Source: Drosophila persimilis
Lineage: Eukaryota; Arthropoda; Insecta; Diptera; Drosophilidae
DNA: 64,000 nucleotides
Assembly (NCBI RefSeq): GCF_003286085.1
Contig: NW_020825289.1
Location: forward strand, 13,020,001 to 13,084,000
Direction: 5' to 3'
A program made the translations under genes and the position numbers. Below the pieces are notes generated by a model that had not been told where the DNA came from, did not search any database, and saw only the letters and a program-made list of their open reading frames with translations. Shown one piece after another: positions 14,101-31,180 of this stretch. The stretch's first letter is position 1, and the number at the start of each line of letters is the position of its first letter.

Positions 14101-15810
14101 TTGGCCTGGGCGCCTGAGTGGTGCGCTCTGGCAGCTTTGTGGCTGTTGTCCGATTGCCGTGCAACTCGTCCTTGAAAGATGTGCTCGTGGTTGTTGTCGT
14201 AGAGGTAATGGAGCTGGTGGTTTGAATCACAGGCCTGCGGCCTGGTGCAGTCGTTACTGTGGTTCCATTCGCGGTGCTGGTGGTGCTGCTCAGGCTCTCC
14301 ACTGGTTTCCTTGTGGCTTGCGTGCCACTAGCGGTGGTTGTTGTCGACCCAATCGGCTTCTTTGGGGGCGTTGGCCGTCTACTCGAATGTGTTTTGTGTG
14401 GCTTGGGGGTGGTGGTGCGTAGAGGCGGTGTCGGACGCTGAGTGCTGGACTGTGCCGTGGTTTCTGGTGCCTTTGTCGTCGTGCTTGCGATGGGTGCAGT
14501 TGTGGTTGTTGTTTTGAAAGATGCCGAGCTGCTGCTGCCACTGCTGCTGCTCGTGGTGGGCCTTGTATGCCTCCTGGTTGTTGTCGTTGTCGTCTCCACC
14601 CTGTGGCCGGGCTCTGTGGACGGCGGCGTTGTCGTCTCCACAATTTGGAAGGTAACAAACTTGATGGGGACCGTGGTGGTTTCAATGCGCTGCTCAACCG
14701 CCACGGGGCCAGTGGTCAGCACTGGCCTGGCGCTGGTGGTGCGCCGACGCGGCGGCTTAGCCGTGGTGGATGGCAGTGGACCTGCTGGTGGCTTGGCCGT
14801 TGTCCGTACCACAAAGTGCGAGTTCTTGTGAGTCGTGTGGTCCTGCACTGGGCGCCGCGTGGTGGTGGTCGAGAGTGTGGTGCGCACGGGCTTGGCGGTG
14901 CTCAGATACGATTGGGTGACGTTCTTGAGCAGCTCGTTGCTCGTGTGCTGCGTCGACTGTTGGTGGTTCTTGTGGGTGGTGCCCCCGCTGCTGCTGCTGC
15001 TGCTGATGCCACTTTCGGTGGTAAGCTTGAAGAGGGAGCTCGTGGGCAGCGTGGTGGACTCATGGGCAAAGTGCGAGATGGTATTCTGGTCGATGCTGTT
15101 GTCGTTGAGCTCCGGGGCGAACAGGGAAGCCTCCTCCTGGAAGGAAAAAGGAGTATTAGTTGGTTGGGTGGCCAGGGGGCTGGGGGCTGGGGATGAACTC
15201 ACCTTCATCGCACAGCAGGAGCCAAAGTAGAAGCGATCGATGCAGGTGCCCAGGTGCGTGCCGTTCTGCTTGATGCAGTCGATGGCGAACATGCAGACTC
15301 CGGAGCGGCCGGACTTCCGCACGATGCAGGGCAGATGTCGAATATTGCGGCCCGATTGGACTGTCCAGAACCCAGATAATGATAATCACAATCAGTATAG
15401 TGTAATGAGTACTAATAATAGCTATAATAATGATGATAATGATGATGACTGGCCGATGCCTTTTCTGGTTCTATCAATACTCCACACCAATGCTCCACAC
15501 CATTTCCGTTTGCCGGGGCCGATTAACGCCTTCGAATTTGTACGCCAATTTGAGAGGTCTGGCCTTTCGCCGTTAGGCAAACAACAGTTAACACAAGTGA
15601 AAATGAAGTGGCAACAGGCCGAAAACGAAGACCAAGACGGGCCACGAACCACCAAGCACCAAGCAGCGGCCCATAAAAGCCGCAAACGGCTGAAGGGCGT
15701 CATCGTATCATGGGGGCCCAGACCGCCCGATGAGGCAACAGTAGCCCCATCCGCATTATTGTTATTTATTTATGATTTCTGTTTTTGTGCTGCTTCTGCG
15801 AGAACCGAGA

Positions 15811-15845
<35 letters not shown>

Positions 15846-18798
15846 AAGCAGCAGCATGATCATTGTGTAATCGAGCCGGGCATTATCCAAGCGAGAGCTT
15901 TGAACTTACATAAGATGAGGCCAAAAGTTTTGCGTGCCTCGGGGGGTTGGGGGGGGGTTCTCGGAAAAATTGCTAAACGAACGCGGCCAGGGACGAGCAC
16001 GAGCTGGCCGGCCCAGTTCGCGATCCTGTTCTGCTTTTGACCATAAATAAACATAACAAGCCTGGCCAAGACAGGCTCCCCAAAAATACTCGCAAATAAA
16101 TAACGTACTTTGTTAGCCGCCTTTGCTCTTGTCTTATATTCAGGTTAAATCAAAGGCAAATAAAACGGGGGAACACTCTGCATTAAATGCTCTTTTCAAA
16201 CAGAAACTTCTTCTTCAACTTGAAGACCAATAAAAGCCACTAGATTTATCAGATACAGCCGTTAGGCCCCCTAGGCATTCCTTTTATAAATGCCACAAAA
16301 TACGCCGCTAGTCGGTGTGGCCTCAGCAAAGCCCTTTCAATAGGGTATCAAAGGCTGTGAAATATTGCCAGCTGTCTTTTTGGTGTTTTGCGTTTATTGA
16401 ACTTAAGCCGTAAAGTGTCGCGCATTTCTTATGCAATTAGCACGAAATTCTGACATCAGTGGTCTTTCGCGATGGTTTGCAGGCGGCAGAGGCCCAAGCG
16501 AATGACTCAAGACACGAACTGGCGGCCTGCATATGGGATTCAGTCCACAAAAATTTGTACCCAAGGCGATGGTCAGGGCGATGGCGATGGCGATGGTCAC
16601 GTTTCCTAGACGCCGGCTGAGCAGTCGCCGTCGACGCTGGCTGAGCAGCCAGCAGTGGCAGCGTGTTCTCTGTTCGAGTATCTCTGTGTTTCTCGATTTC
16701 TGTTTGCATTTCGTTTTGTGGCTTTTTGGGTCAACGGCTTAGCATATGTTTCGCCAGCCACTCGGCCAGCCTACCAAGTAGCCCGCCCCACGACAGACGA
16801 CAGAGTCTCGGCCACGGCCTGGCAGCAGACCTGGCCCGCATTGCAATGTAGGAAATTCGTTTTTGGCATGCGAATGCGGCAACATTTTCGTGGCACGATT
16901 GTGGGTGAGTGGCGCAGTGGCTAAGTGGGTCAGCTACCAGGAGAACCCAACAGCCGAAGAACCAAAGAACCAAAGAACCGAACACCCGAAGGTTCGGTTC
17001 GATCTGGGCCCCACTTTGCGTCTGTTTGTTTTATTTCCCTTTCACTTGCCATCAAATTTACTTTCCGCTTTCTGTGGCCGCCTCTTCCCGTCTTGGCCAT
17101 GTACGGGTATATATTGTTTCTCTTATATTTTTCTTTGTGGCTGCTGGACCAGTCATAAACATGAAATGCGCGCCGGCTTTCTTACGGAGAGGAGAATCAC
17201 AGTCAGAGCCAGAGTGTGCCACACCAATCCGAATCCGATTCCGATTCAGATTCCCGGCTTGCGTCCGAGTCGGACTTGCTGCCTGACTGGCGACGGCCAT
17301 GGTAGTGGTAGTGGTGGAAGCGGTGGCTCATTTTATGGCAACATTCTTTGATGGTTGACCTCAATTGCTTTTGCTCGCTGACGTTTGCCCGTTTGGCCGT
17401 TTGGCTGCTTGGCTCGTTGCCTGGCTCTGGCTCTTACGAGTATATGAAAGTTGTGTAGTTTTATTTTCATCTCTCACCTGCTCTCACACTGAATGAATGG
17501 CTGCTCTTTGTTGTCTCTCGCAGACAAATTGGCAGCCGTGTGGGGCCCCGAGAGGAAGTGCTAATAGCGTATAAATTTGGCTCTTAATGGCTATGACCCA
17601 ATTAATCTCCTTGCCCGGGAGACGCCTGTCTCTATCGTCATTAAATTTGATTACTTTCATTAGAAATGCTCTCTGGCTCTACCTCTACCTCTGTTCTCAA
17701 TCCGAACTAGTTTGTCGCTTCAGTCTTTTGTATTTTCTTATTTTTGGCATTAAATATTTTGCAGTGTCTGCTACCGTCGCCATATGCTTGTAGTGCCAAA
17801 GGAACCTGATCTCTCAGAGCTTTGGAGAGCCATGAAATCCCCAAGAGATGACCCAGAACTATGGCAAACTTCTATCCGTACTTCAGGTTTTACATGAAAA
17901 GAAAACTGATTGATAGTTTCTCATAGATTGGGATTCCAATCTGGAGCTAACCTAATCGAATAACCTAATCTGATCTTTTATCAAAAATATACTAGTTTAT
18001 TTGTTTTTCTGTTAAAAGTTTCCTTTTTTTCGAGTCTCTGTTTCCTCGGCTTTTTGTAAATATTAAAATTGCGGTGTTAATGGCAGCCCAAAGATATCGA
18101 GAATCGAGTTCTCCTCTAAATTATTTACTTTTATTCACTGAACGTATGTGTTTGTTTTCTGCATGACTTCATCTTTGAAAAAAAAAACCCCTAACACCTG
18201 ACAAAAAACACTTCACCTTTCACTGCCATGTGTTTACAAAACTCGTATTTAAAAATGTTCCTTTGCATTCCAAGAAATTGTTAGGTTTTGGTTAAAACAG
18301 GATTCCTTTATTTGTCTCATCCCCACACTTGTACCCATATATTTTATTTTGAAACGTGCTCATTACGGATTTCCCCCATTATTACGCGGGATTATCTCTC
18401 TGGACCCCTATACAAAAGAAACTTTTAATGGGGCTACGTGAGAGAAAGTGCTGGAGTTCTTGGGAAACAATGTATGTACATATGTAGACCAGGCATAAGC
18501 TGTGGCTGTATCTGTATCTGTATCTGCTGAGTAATTCCAGCTAAATAAGATCGTCAATGATTTGACAACAGCTTTGCTGATGGCTGGGATGATTCCATAT
18601 CAGGTGGCCAAGGGCTGGATGGGGGGGGGGGGGGGGGGGGGGCGGATACTTACACTGTGCTAAGCTGGGATTATCCACAAAGACGGGACTGGCGTTCGTT
18701 GTCGGCAGCACCAGACTCAGGCTGGCCAGTGACACGAGGAGGAGGGGGAGGAGGCTGAGGACGAGGCCTGGCAGCGGCAGTGGCAGTGGCAGTGGCAT
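11185..18798 (-). CDS. clip-like/mucin-like trypsin-type serine protease, Stubble-type, 8 coding exons
   Basis: Coding exons on the minus strand: 18798-18654, 15360-15203, 15136-13540, 13462-13022, 12159-11982, 11907-11755, 11687-11416, 11348-11185. All phases match and give about 1035 residues. Residues 1-36 form a Leu/Pro-rich signal peptide or anchor. Residues 60-98 carry six cysteines (60, 71, 77, 88, 97, 98) ending in CC, a clip-like module. Residues 102-780 are Thr/Ser/Pro-rich with poly-Thr runs, so probably heavily O-glycosylated. [14 protein letters not shown] marks activation after Arg791. The triad is His836 (TAAHC), Asp886 (FEYDLALL) and Ser984 (GDSGGP). Asp978 in the S1 pocket predicts cleavage after Lys/Arg. 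The protein should act outside the cell, where relatives such as Stubble and filzig shape cuticle and epithelia. An in-frame ATG at 18918, right after a splice acceptor, would add 40 residues; I chose 18798 because it opens the hydrophobic leader. I could not fix which D. melanogaster gene is orthologous (CG8172, CG8213/flz or CG34350 are candidates). Confidence 0.88.
15361..18653 (-). other. first coding intron of the 11-19 kb protease gene
   Basis: The intron is bounded by donor AGT|GTAAGT (18653) and acceptor TCTGGACAG (15361). It contains CAT/CAG repeats (15814-15858), a GGCGAT tandem (16565-16596) and a 22-base G run next to the donor (18621-18642). No other gene was recognised in it on either strand. 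Confidence 0.6.
18621..18642. repeat. 22-base G homopolymer
   Basis: An uninterrupted G run ends 11 bases from the exon border at 18654, within the intron. On the transcribed strand it reads as C. Length is likely to be unstable or misassembled. Confidence 0.9.
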
Positions 18799-18922
18799 CT
18801 TCTGTTTGGTTGACGTTGCTCTACTTTTGGGTGCTAGATCTGTGGCTCTCCTTGTGGCTCTGTATGTGTAGGCGTCTTTATCTGTATCTGTATCTGTGGA
18901 TGTGTATTGTGCACCCATCTGC
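18799..18922 (-). other. 5' part of the first coding exon, with splice acceptor at 18919-18920
   Basis: Minus-strand sequence TTTTGCAG directly precedes an ATG at 18918 that is in frame with the signal peptide 40 codons downstream. This implies at least one untranslated exon further upstream. If the upstream ATG is used, the hydrophobic segment becomes an internal signal anchor, giving the type II membrane topology known for Stubble. I could not place the upstream exon; GC-rich sequence at 21-24 kb is the likely area. Confidence 0.4.
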
Positions 18923-19440
18923 AAAATGAAACATAAATTGGTTATTGTGTGAGTCATGTGGAAATGTGAAACGTTTTGACGGCATTATTCAAATTAATCG
19001 CTGTGGCATTTCTACAGCAAGTTATGGGCACGGCCCAGGCAGGCGACACGACGAGGCGGCACCGTCGAGCAAGTGCGTAGAAGCAATATGCCGCTGACTC
19101 AAGTAGGTGAAAGTCTCTCTCCAGTGACTTGCATATGCAAAAACGAAGAAAAAAACCAGATAGAAAGGCAATGCTCGCAGGCCGAAGCTCTGGATACCCT
19201 CGCCGATCCGCTGAACCCATGACAGCTGTAGTACTTGGTTGGATTATCCCATGGAAATATGGCCATTCCACTCCACTGGCTCGTAGATTCTTCATTCTCA
19301 AACCCACAATACCCCGCTCTAAGGGTAACAGAAAACGAATGTTTTATGTTCGGCAACCAGGGCGTATGTGTAATATGGCGCGTACGAGTGTGGGTTTAGT
19401 CATGCCCAAAATGGCCCAAATGGAAAGCAAAAGTGAGCGA

Positions 19441-19467
19441 GTGTGTGTGTGTGTGTGTGTGTGTGTG
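19441..19467. repeat. (GT)n microsatellite
   Basis: A pure GT tract of about 27 bp in the intergenic region between the two protease genes. Confidence 0.9.
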
Positions 19468-19841
19468 CGATAACAAAGAAAGCGTTCCAAACGGTAACCG
19501 ACTTAGAGATTGTATAATCAATGGATTAGTCTTGAGCTTCGTTTATATAACTGTTCGGAAATGCATTTTCCCATTCCCATGCCCATCTTGAAGTCCATTC
19601 CCATGCCCATAACTAGTTCTCAGCCCATAGCTCGGAACAGAGTTCAACAGACGGCTAATTGATCCAGAGTTCGATCGAGCAAAGAAAGTTCAGTTACAGA
19701 AACGATGACATAAACTGTGGCAATCAAAGAAAGCGTAACCGAGCAAACGAGCAGCAGCCGGCGATGATGATGAGTTGGCTAAAGTTAACTGGACCTGCTC
19801 CGGGAACGAATGACAATGCGTGTCTACATATATGTAACTAT

Positions 19842-19872
<31 letters not shown>
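19842..19872. repeat. (CCCATA)n hexanucleotide array
   Basis: Five near-perfect copies of CCCATA. Confidence 0.85.
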
Positions 19873-22230
19873 AGAAACAGCCCAGAGGCATCTTGCGGTG
19901 ACAACATACCAGTACTACACTCGCACATACCACTATTCATTGATCGAGCCTTCTTCTCGGATCGTTTCTGTTCTGTTCTGTTCTGTTTGGTTTGTTCTTT
20001 CTTTGAGTCACGATTCTGCAGCATTGAGAAATTAGCTGCGTTTAGAGCGGGGCTCAGGCCGGGCTAACGGTTAGCGGGGAGAGTAACTCTCATTGTTGGC
20101 TGCTGCTGCTGCTGTTCTACGAGTGTGTGTTGCGTAATACGGTCATTGAACCCCCCCACCGGAAGGCAGCATCAGCGGCTGCGGCTCTGTTTGTCTTAGA
20201 GGTGTCTATAGCCATTAACTAATCAGATCTGTACCAGCCTCTCAGGGAAAGACTCTGGGGAATGGAGAGAACGGAAGCCATAAAACATACATCTGTACGG
20301 ATGTACTCGTGCATAAGCCCATGGCAGATTATCGAACTAATTGCTGGCACACCTCGACAGCCACTCGCCTCGATGATTGTTTTGCTTTTTTTTCACAGCC
20401 GCCTCGAATGCCTCAAAAATGCTGGCCAGCTATTTGTGTATTTGGGTCACGTTCACGTTCACAGCACCAGAAATATCTGTAGCTGGATCTGTATCTGTAT
20501 CTGAATCTGTATAATTGTGTGTTGGCGTTGCCCGGTGTGTTGTGTGCAAATTAACATGAATTTCGGATCGGCTACTGCGAGAGAGAGAAGCGATAACCAG
20601 AATCGGGGCACGTGAATGCCTGGGAAGATGGCGATGGAGATTTGGCCGGATCTGGGTCAGAGCCAGAAAATGATTTGCATGATTCTCGTCAGAAGAAATC
20701 ATCATCAGCACTGCCTTTATGGGCAATTAAGTAATTTCCACTCGAACCCCATACAAGTGACAGTTTCGTTGGCTCGTTAAAAGTGAAATTACAATTGTTG
20801 CCGCCGTTGTTTGTTATTAAAAATACATTTTGCCAGCTGTGGTGTGTGCCCTCGGTAAAAAGCGAAAGCCAGCAAATTTCTTTACTTAAAAGAAAAGTGA
20901 AATGGCGGCTTGTGGCTTGTAACTTGCAGCTTCAAATGGCGAACAAAAGAATGATGCCATTTACAGCGGAACGGGGCAGTCCATCAAAAGGCATGTATAT
21001 CATCTACAGGTATGTGTACATATCTGGTATAATCAAATAAGAAGTAAGTCTTGCTTTCCGCTTCCCGCTTTCCGCTGCTTCTGCTTTCATTTCTGCTTAC
21101 CAAAAACGGCAAAGAGCTGGGAGAAATTTGTGTTTGTTTTATTTTTGTGTTTCTGTTGCTGGTCTGTACTGCTGCGGGTTGCCTTGGATCAGGTACTTCT
21201 ACCTGCTGCCGTCATTAGTTCACGAAAACCAAAGACTGCAAGGCACGAACTCGACGTGGATCCCCCCTGAGGGCCAACTAATTGCAATGGGAATTGAAAT
21301 CGGATCAGTGGCAATCTCTCAATTGCAAATGCCAAATGCAAATTACAATAATTATTGTGAGGCATTCTGTGCTACCGCCCGGGCCGCAGCATCTCGGGAG
21401 TGGCTCCTCTGCCTCTGCGCCAAAAAACCTGTATAAACCAGAGCGCGACCCAGGAACATGAAATGCAAATAACACCGAGGCACGGGTGCGGGTATGGGTA
21501 TGGGGCACGGCTCCAGCTCATCTGTGCCGCAAGCCAAACGTGCTGCAGCTCCACCTCCAGCCCGCTCCTCCGCTGCTGCTGCTGACTGCAGTTTAGACCA
21601 AAGCCAGTTGGAGGGGCGGCAGGCCTCCAACAATAAGGAAGAACCGTGTGTGTGGACGGGGAATGGAGTCGATCGATGGATACCCAGCGTTGTTGGGGAA
21701 GTGTTTCTTTGGAAAACAGGAAATTGATTATAGATCAATAGAAATTGAGGCAACGAAAGGCCTATAATAATTCCATTCACGGCAGCAGGATCATGATCAA
21801 GATAGGACATTCTCCTTCACTTGGTAGTAAAGTATCTTTTATGTGTCCTTTCTGTTGGACCTTTTATTGAATGAATGCACTGCCCCATACTTTTGTTAGT
21901 ATTCCCTCTAACCCTTCATACCCGAGGCCATAGGCATACCCAGTCTTATGCATCGTCTCCCTGAAACGACTATCAGACCAGTTCTTTAAACCGAAAAGCA
22001 AAAATCTTTTGGTGCAGCCAGCAGCCAGCAGCACAGCTCTGGTCTGCTCTGCTCTTGTCTCTGGTCTTGGCTGCCGCAAGAGCCGCAAGAGCCGCAAGAG
22101 CCGTGCCACAGCAGCAGCAGAAGCAGCCGCAATTGAAACACTTGTACTAAGCTGCTGCCACTCTTGTGGCTCGGCTCTGTACTTTGCAGGAATTTCAATA
22201 AATTTGCAGCAGGGGCAGATAAGTTGCAGA

Positions 22231-22260
22231 GCAGAACAGAACAGAACAGAACAGAACAGA
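22231..22260. repeat. (ACAGA)n pentanucleotide array
   Basis: Five to six near-perfect copies in the repeat-rich 22-23.7 kb stretch. A related TCTGT array sits at about 19969-19988. Confidence 0.85.
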
Positions 22261-23740
22261 TCAGATTGGAGCGAGCCAACTGCAACTTTTGCTTTGGACT
22301 TGTTTTTGAGCTTTGGCCGTGTTTGCGGGGCGCTTGAACTTGCTGCTCTTGTTTTGCGGTTGCTGCTGTTGCTGCCCCTGATCCCCCTGCCACCGATGGT
22401 GCAGTTAGTTGCAGTTATGCGCATCTATCGTGTGCGCTTGTATCTGTTGCTGCTGCTGCTTCTGCTGCTGCATCTGTGTGGGCTGCTGGTCTGGTCTCTG
22501 TATATGTATCCGAAGAGTGCTCCGAGTTGGCGCTTAATTGACTTGTACGCGGTAGAAAGTACACTCACACAAACGCACACAGAGATGGAGAGATTACTAG
22601 GGCCGGCGTATCTGACAGATGCGTATCTCGTATCTCAGACTCGCATCGTTTGCATTTGCTTGCGTTGGGCTTTCGGCTGGCGGCTCTCGTGCCGTGCCGT
22701 GCCGTGCCGTGGCGTGGCGTGGCGTTTCGGTCTAACTTCTTCCCCACTGCTGCCGACTATTTTTGGGTCATTTCTTTTAATTTGCTGTTACTGTATTATT
22801 GTTATTATATTCTCTGGTTTTTTTTTTCTTCCATTTCCATTTTTTTTTTGGTGTTTTTTGTTACTTTGATGTTTGCTTAACTTCTTCGTCTGTCCGTTTT
22901 ATGAGTTTCTTCACATTTGGCTTTTGTTTGACACTCGCTTTTTCTCTCTCTCTCTCTCTTTCGTTGCCTTTCTTTTATTCCCAGCGACTGCCCTTTGTTT
23001 CAGGCCAGAGCCGAAAGAAAAAATCACACAAAACACTGTTAGTCGCGGGATAATTGCTGGTTATTGTTGGCCGGAGCGGAGGAAGCTCTGCCGAAAATCT
23101 CGCAGATCCTCCTGCCGCACGGGTGTACATATATATATCGTATCTGCACTTGAACTTGCCTCGGACTTGGGTCAGGCCAATTATTTAACTGCACAAACAC
23201 GCACGAACGCAGCAGCTCTCGTCGGAGAGCGGAGTGGAGCACTTTAGTGCGGAGTGCTCTGTGGCTGTGCTGTGTGGCGGTGGCGGTGTGGTGTGGAAGA
23301 AGATCCCGCGACAAAGACCAGACCAAAGCGAAACGAAACGAAACGCGGACGTGGACGTGGACGTGGTCAGACCGCGACAAGTTGCGCACGTCTGAGGAGG
23401 AGCGCGCTCACAAAAGATCCACACACCAGCAGGCCAGGCCAAGACGAGGCAGAGACGCTGCTGCGGCCGACGCTGGCGTTGACGTTGACTGAGATTTGTG
23501 ACTGAGACGGTGGCAGAGCTGAAGAACGACAAAGCGAAATTGGTAGAAGTTCGCTCTCTCTCTGTCTCTCTAGCGCTCGCTCGCTCGCTCGTTTGCTGGG
23601 GCTCGGATCCAACATGTGCGCGCATGCGTGCCGCTGCTAGAGCTTGGCAGCGACGCCGACTGCTACGCGCATAACGGTTTCCATTAAGGCCAGCAGCGAG
23701 AACAGCCAAATGCTAGGCGCTATTTCTTATTCAAATGAAC

Positions 23741-23742
<2 letters not shown>

Positions 23743-23773
<31 letters not shown>
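23743..23773. repeat. (CA)n microsatellite
   Basis: About 15 CA units. A second CA tract follows at 23982-24005. Confidence 0.9.
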
Positions 23774-23778
<5 letters not shown>

Positions 23779-26130
23779 TGGGCTCTCTTGTGCTGACTCT
23801 CACGCTCTCGCTCTCTCTCTCTCGGCACAGCTGATTGGCGGCAAATGCTGTTCGGCAGGGGTGGGGTGGGGGCAAGTCATGGGCAGGGGTACTACGGCGC
23901 TTCTTCTCCAGTTTTGGGGCTAACAGCGCTTTCACATTAAAATAGCAAGAAGCAGCACACAACAGAGAAGCAAACAAACAAACACACACACACACACACA
24001 CACACTTTTAGAGATCTGGATGCTTTCTACACTCTATGAGTACCCTTTCTTAAGGTATTATCCATGCAAGATGTGTAAATCGATCCCCTTCGGCGAGGGT
24101 ATGCGATGCTTCGGCCCCCCCGAAAGCTGGCCTTTCTTTCTGGTTCTTTTCATATTTTGTGGTGCTTCTGGCCATTCTTTATGTCACCATCCATCCAGGT
24201 GTTAGTGTGTTATAATTTATGCACGTCCTCAGGTTAAGAAAGTCCATCTTTGCGAACGTTTGAGTGTGGTTGAACATATCTACATATGTACGAGCTATTT
24301 GCTGATAAGAATTGCATTTGATCAGGCACTTCATTAGGCAGAGACCATTAGATCATTAGGCTTCAAGCAACAAAAAAAAGCAACAACCATTTGTGGTCGA
24401 AAGCAAGCAAGTTATCAAACAAGATTTAGGCACAGTTCCGTCCAAACAAATGGAATAATGGGGGAAGGCGAAGACGCGGATCATAATATCATTTATTTGC
24501 CATGTTTTTTCTTTATTTAATGAACAAAACGCACAATTAACTCAACTTGGCCAAAGCAACGGCGATGGCGATGGCGATGGGGGCAGACGCAAACGATGGC
24601 GGAGAGGATTCCGATTCGGACTCGGATTCGGATTCGGCCGTTTCTTGAACTTGTGAGACCTTGACAGCTGCTCCACAGCAACTGAAAGGCAAATCGACAA
24701 GCAGTGCCTGTTGGTGGCCAGTTCTTTGGCCAAAAGAAGTGGATGCCAATGTGGATCCTAAGAGCGAGTCCGTCCCAGAGAGAGAGAGAGAGAGAGAGTT
24801 TAGAGAGAGAGTGTGCGTTGGCTGATAAGCTCCATCATTAGCTACTGTGCTCGCCCCCCGCTCCACCTTGGTCTCCCCTTGCTCTGCGTTTCTCCTACAG
24901 ATATTTGAGCATCTCGGAATCCACACGATACCCGCTGATAAGAAGCCACAAAGTGGCAGAGTCTTAATCACCTCTGAATGTCTTGGCGGAAGTTGAACTC
25001 ATTAGGAATTCAGACCACGCGCTGTCTGTGGCACCTGTTGCACTGTCGCAACTCCACTCCGGGTCGGGAATATATGTGTTTGGGACATCGACTTAATCTC
25101 AACACTTCTTTCCCCTTACGACTGTTTATTGTTTACTTTTCATTCTTTAATGTTTTTCTTCTTGTTGTTTGTCTTTTGTTTTCTTAAGCCACAAAATTCG
25201 CTTTGGGCCTGGCTGTACCCAAAGGTTCGGAACTTGGCTATCAGCTGGGGACAACTCCACATTTTGTTGGGGCCAATGTGTAAAGTAAATGTAAACCAAG
25301 ACTGTCAAGTGAGGGCAGAGTTGGAATTTGGCGGAGAAACAAGCCCCAAAACTATACAGTGTATCCCACAAGTCTCTTCCTTCCGAACGAAGCGGAAAAA
25401 GTCTTTCTGACAAGAACTTTATTTTATTATGTATATTATTAATATTATAATGCAATAATATAATATTAGTAATATTATGAATTATTTTAAATTGTAGATG
25501 TAGAAACTCTGTTTTAAAAACGAGCGGGAATGTTGGGAGCGCGGCAAGAGCCGCGGCTCTACTTTGCAACCGATCCTCATTCAGTACATAGATGACCGTA
25601 TGATTTATGCCACTTATACAATATATTTAATAAGAAATTATAAGTAAGCGTCGGCATTGTTATCCCTCTCTCTTTATAATGTTTACACTTATCATGAGAG
25701 ATGGAAAAAACATAGAGAGGAGCCCGAATGCTAGTCATATTATGCTGTTAATTCTTGCACTTCGTTTCCCACCTTCTAGCCACTGCAAATGGGGGCTATA
25801 ATCACTCTTATCAGCCAGAAACCAACCCAAAAGTATACAACTAATTTTTTGAAAATTTCTGAAGAAGTCAAAGATTTTTTTACATTTTAAATTTAATTTT
25901 AAAGAATATAAAGAGATAAATATGCTTTAGCACAAGGCTCTGTTTTATATTAAATATAAATAAACTTAGGAAATGGATATTAAAGTCTGCAAGAAGCCAG
26001 ATCCCTAGACATTCTTGAGTTCCAAGAGAAAGGAACTCCAGGGATTCCAAATGATCGATAAAAATGGGTCTTGAATCAGGCAAATGAAAGCCAATTTCAC
26101 ATACACCTTGTACACATTTTAATACTTGTT

Positions 26131-26136
26131 TTTATT
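26131..26136 (-). terminator. candidate poly(A) signal of the second protease gene
   Basis: On the minus strand this is AATAAA, about 445 bases after the stop codon at 26580, a normal 3' UTR length for Drosophila. A T-rich/GT context follows. No transcript evidence can be drawn from sequence alone. Confidence 0.4.
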
Positions 26137-26579
26137 TTATAATTGTTTAAATAACTAACACTATAAATATGATGGTTTTGTAAGTGAATGTCTATCGTAG
26201 GAATCGTTCGTCGAACAGTGTAATAAATATGGAAAGTTTAACCCAAACAACAAATGAATGCAGGGGTGAATGGGGGGCAGGGTTCGGATTGGGATAGGGG
26301 GTCCCTGGAAACTGGAGTTAGATTAAAATAAATACAAGGCTCGCGATGGCGACGACCTTCGTCTTACACACTAGCAACCCCGAGTCGTAGAGGAATCACA
26401 TGGCCTGGCTCCCGAGATGCGGACGCTGGGGGCGCTCCATCACCATCACCATCACCATCCCCGCAACGCGACGGAGACACGCAACCGCACAACCGCTCAA
26501 CCGCACAACTTCTCCGCGGACAGGTGCAGTCTTCCAATTCAGTTTGCTCCCCTGGTCCAGGGGCGGGCCGCGTCCCGCA

Positions 26580-30858
<4,279 letters not shown>

Positions 30859-31156
30859 GGCAGTGGAATGGAATGGATGGAGGATCGACGCGGACTTTCT
30901 CTCTCTCTCGGCCAACACTTGTACTCTTGCTCTTGCACTTTCGCTTTTTCTTGATCTGGAGCTGTCACTGGAGCGGTGGTCCTGCCACTAGGCTGCTATT
31001 ACGGTGGCTAAGGATTTCACTTTTGTTTTCATTTAGCTGGCGCTTTCTTGCGGCCCACGCATGCGCAACGACGGCGCACGAAAAAAGAAAACTCTCGGTG
31101 CGCCGCAGACTTTGCTTTTCCACCGAAACCGTCTTGCTCTGGGCTTTACGCATGCG

Positions 31157-31180
31157 CACACACACACACACACACACACA
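31157..31180. repeat. (CA)n microsatellite upstream of the second protease gene
   Basis: About 12 CA units, roughly 300 bp upstream of the start codon at 30858, so inside the probable promoter region. Confidence 0.9.

Larger units (their letters stand above)
18923..26579. other. intergenic/5' regulatory region between the two protease genes
   Basis: No coding region is supported. The stretch 22.0-23.7 kb is rich in CTG, CAG, ACAGA and GTGCC repeats. CA tracts sit at 23743-23773 and 23982-24005. Any untranslated first exon of the 11-19 kb gene should be here. The end near 26.1 kb holds the poly(A) signal of the next gene. Confidence 0.5.

Noticed and set aside
13350..15230. Several plus-strand ORFs of 80-210 residues rich in Val, Leu, Gly and Cys
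   Set aside because: They are antisense to the Thr/Ser-rich protease exons; their composition is simply the complement of ACN/AGC codon runs.
22009..22869. 286-residue plus-strand ORF with a poly-Leu signal-like stretch
   Set aside because: The leucines come from CTG microsatellite sequence, no conserved domain or flanking exon is visible, and the frame runs through pentanucleotide repeats.
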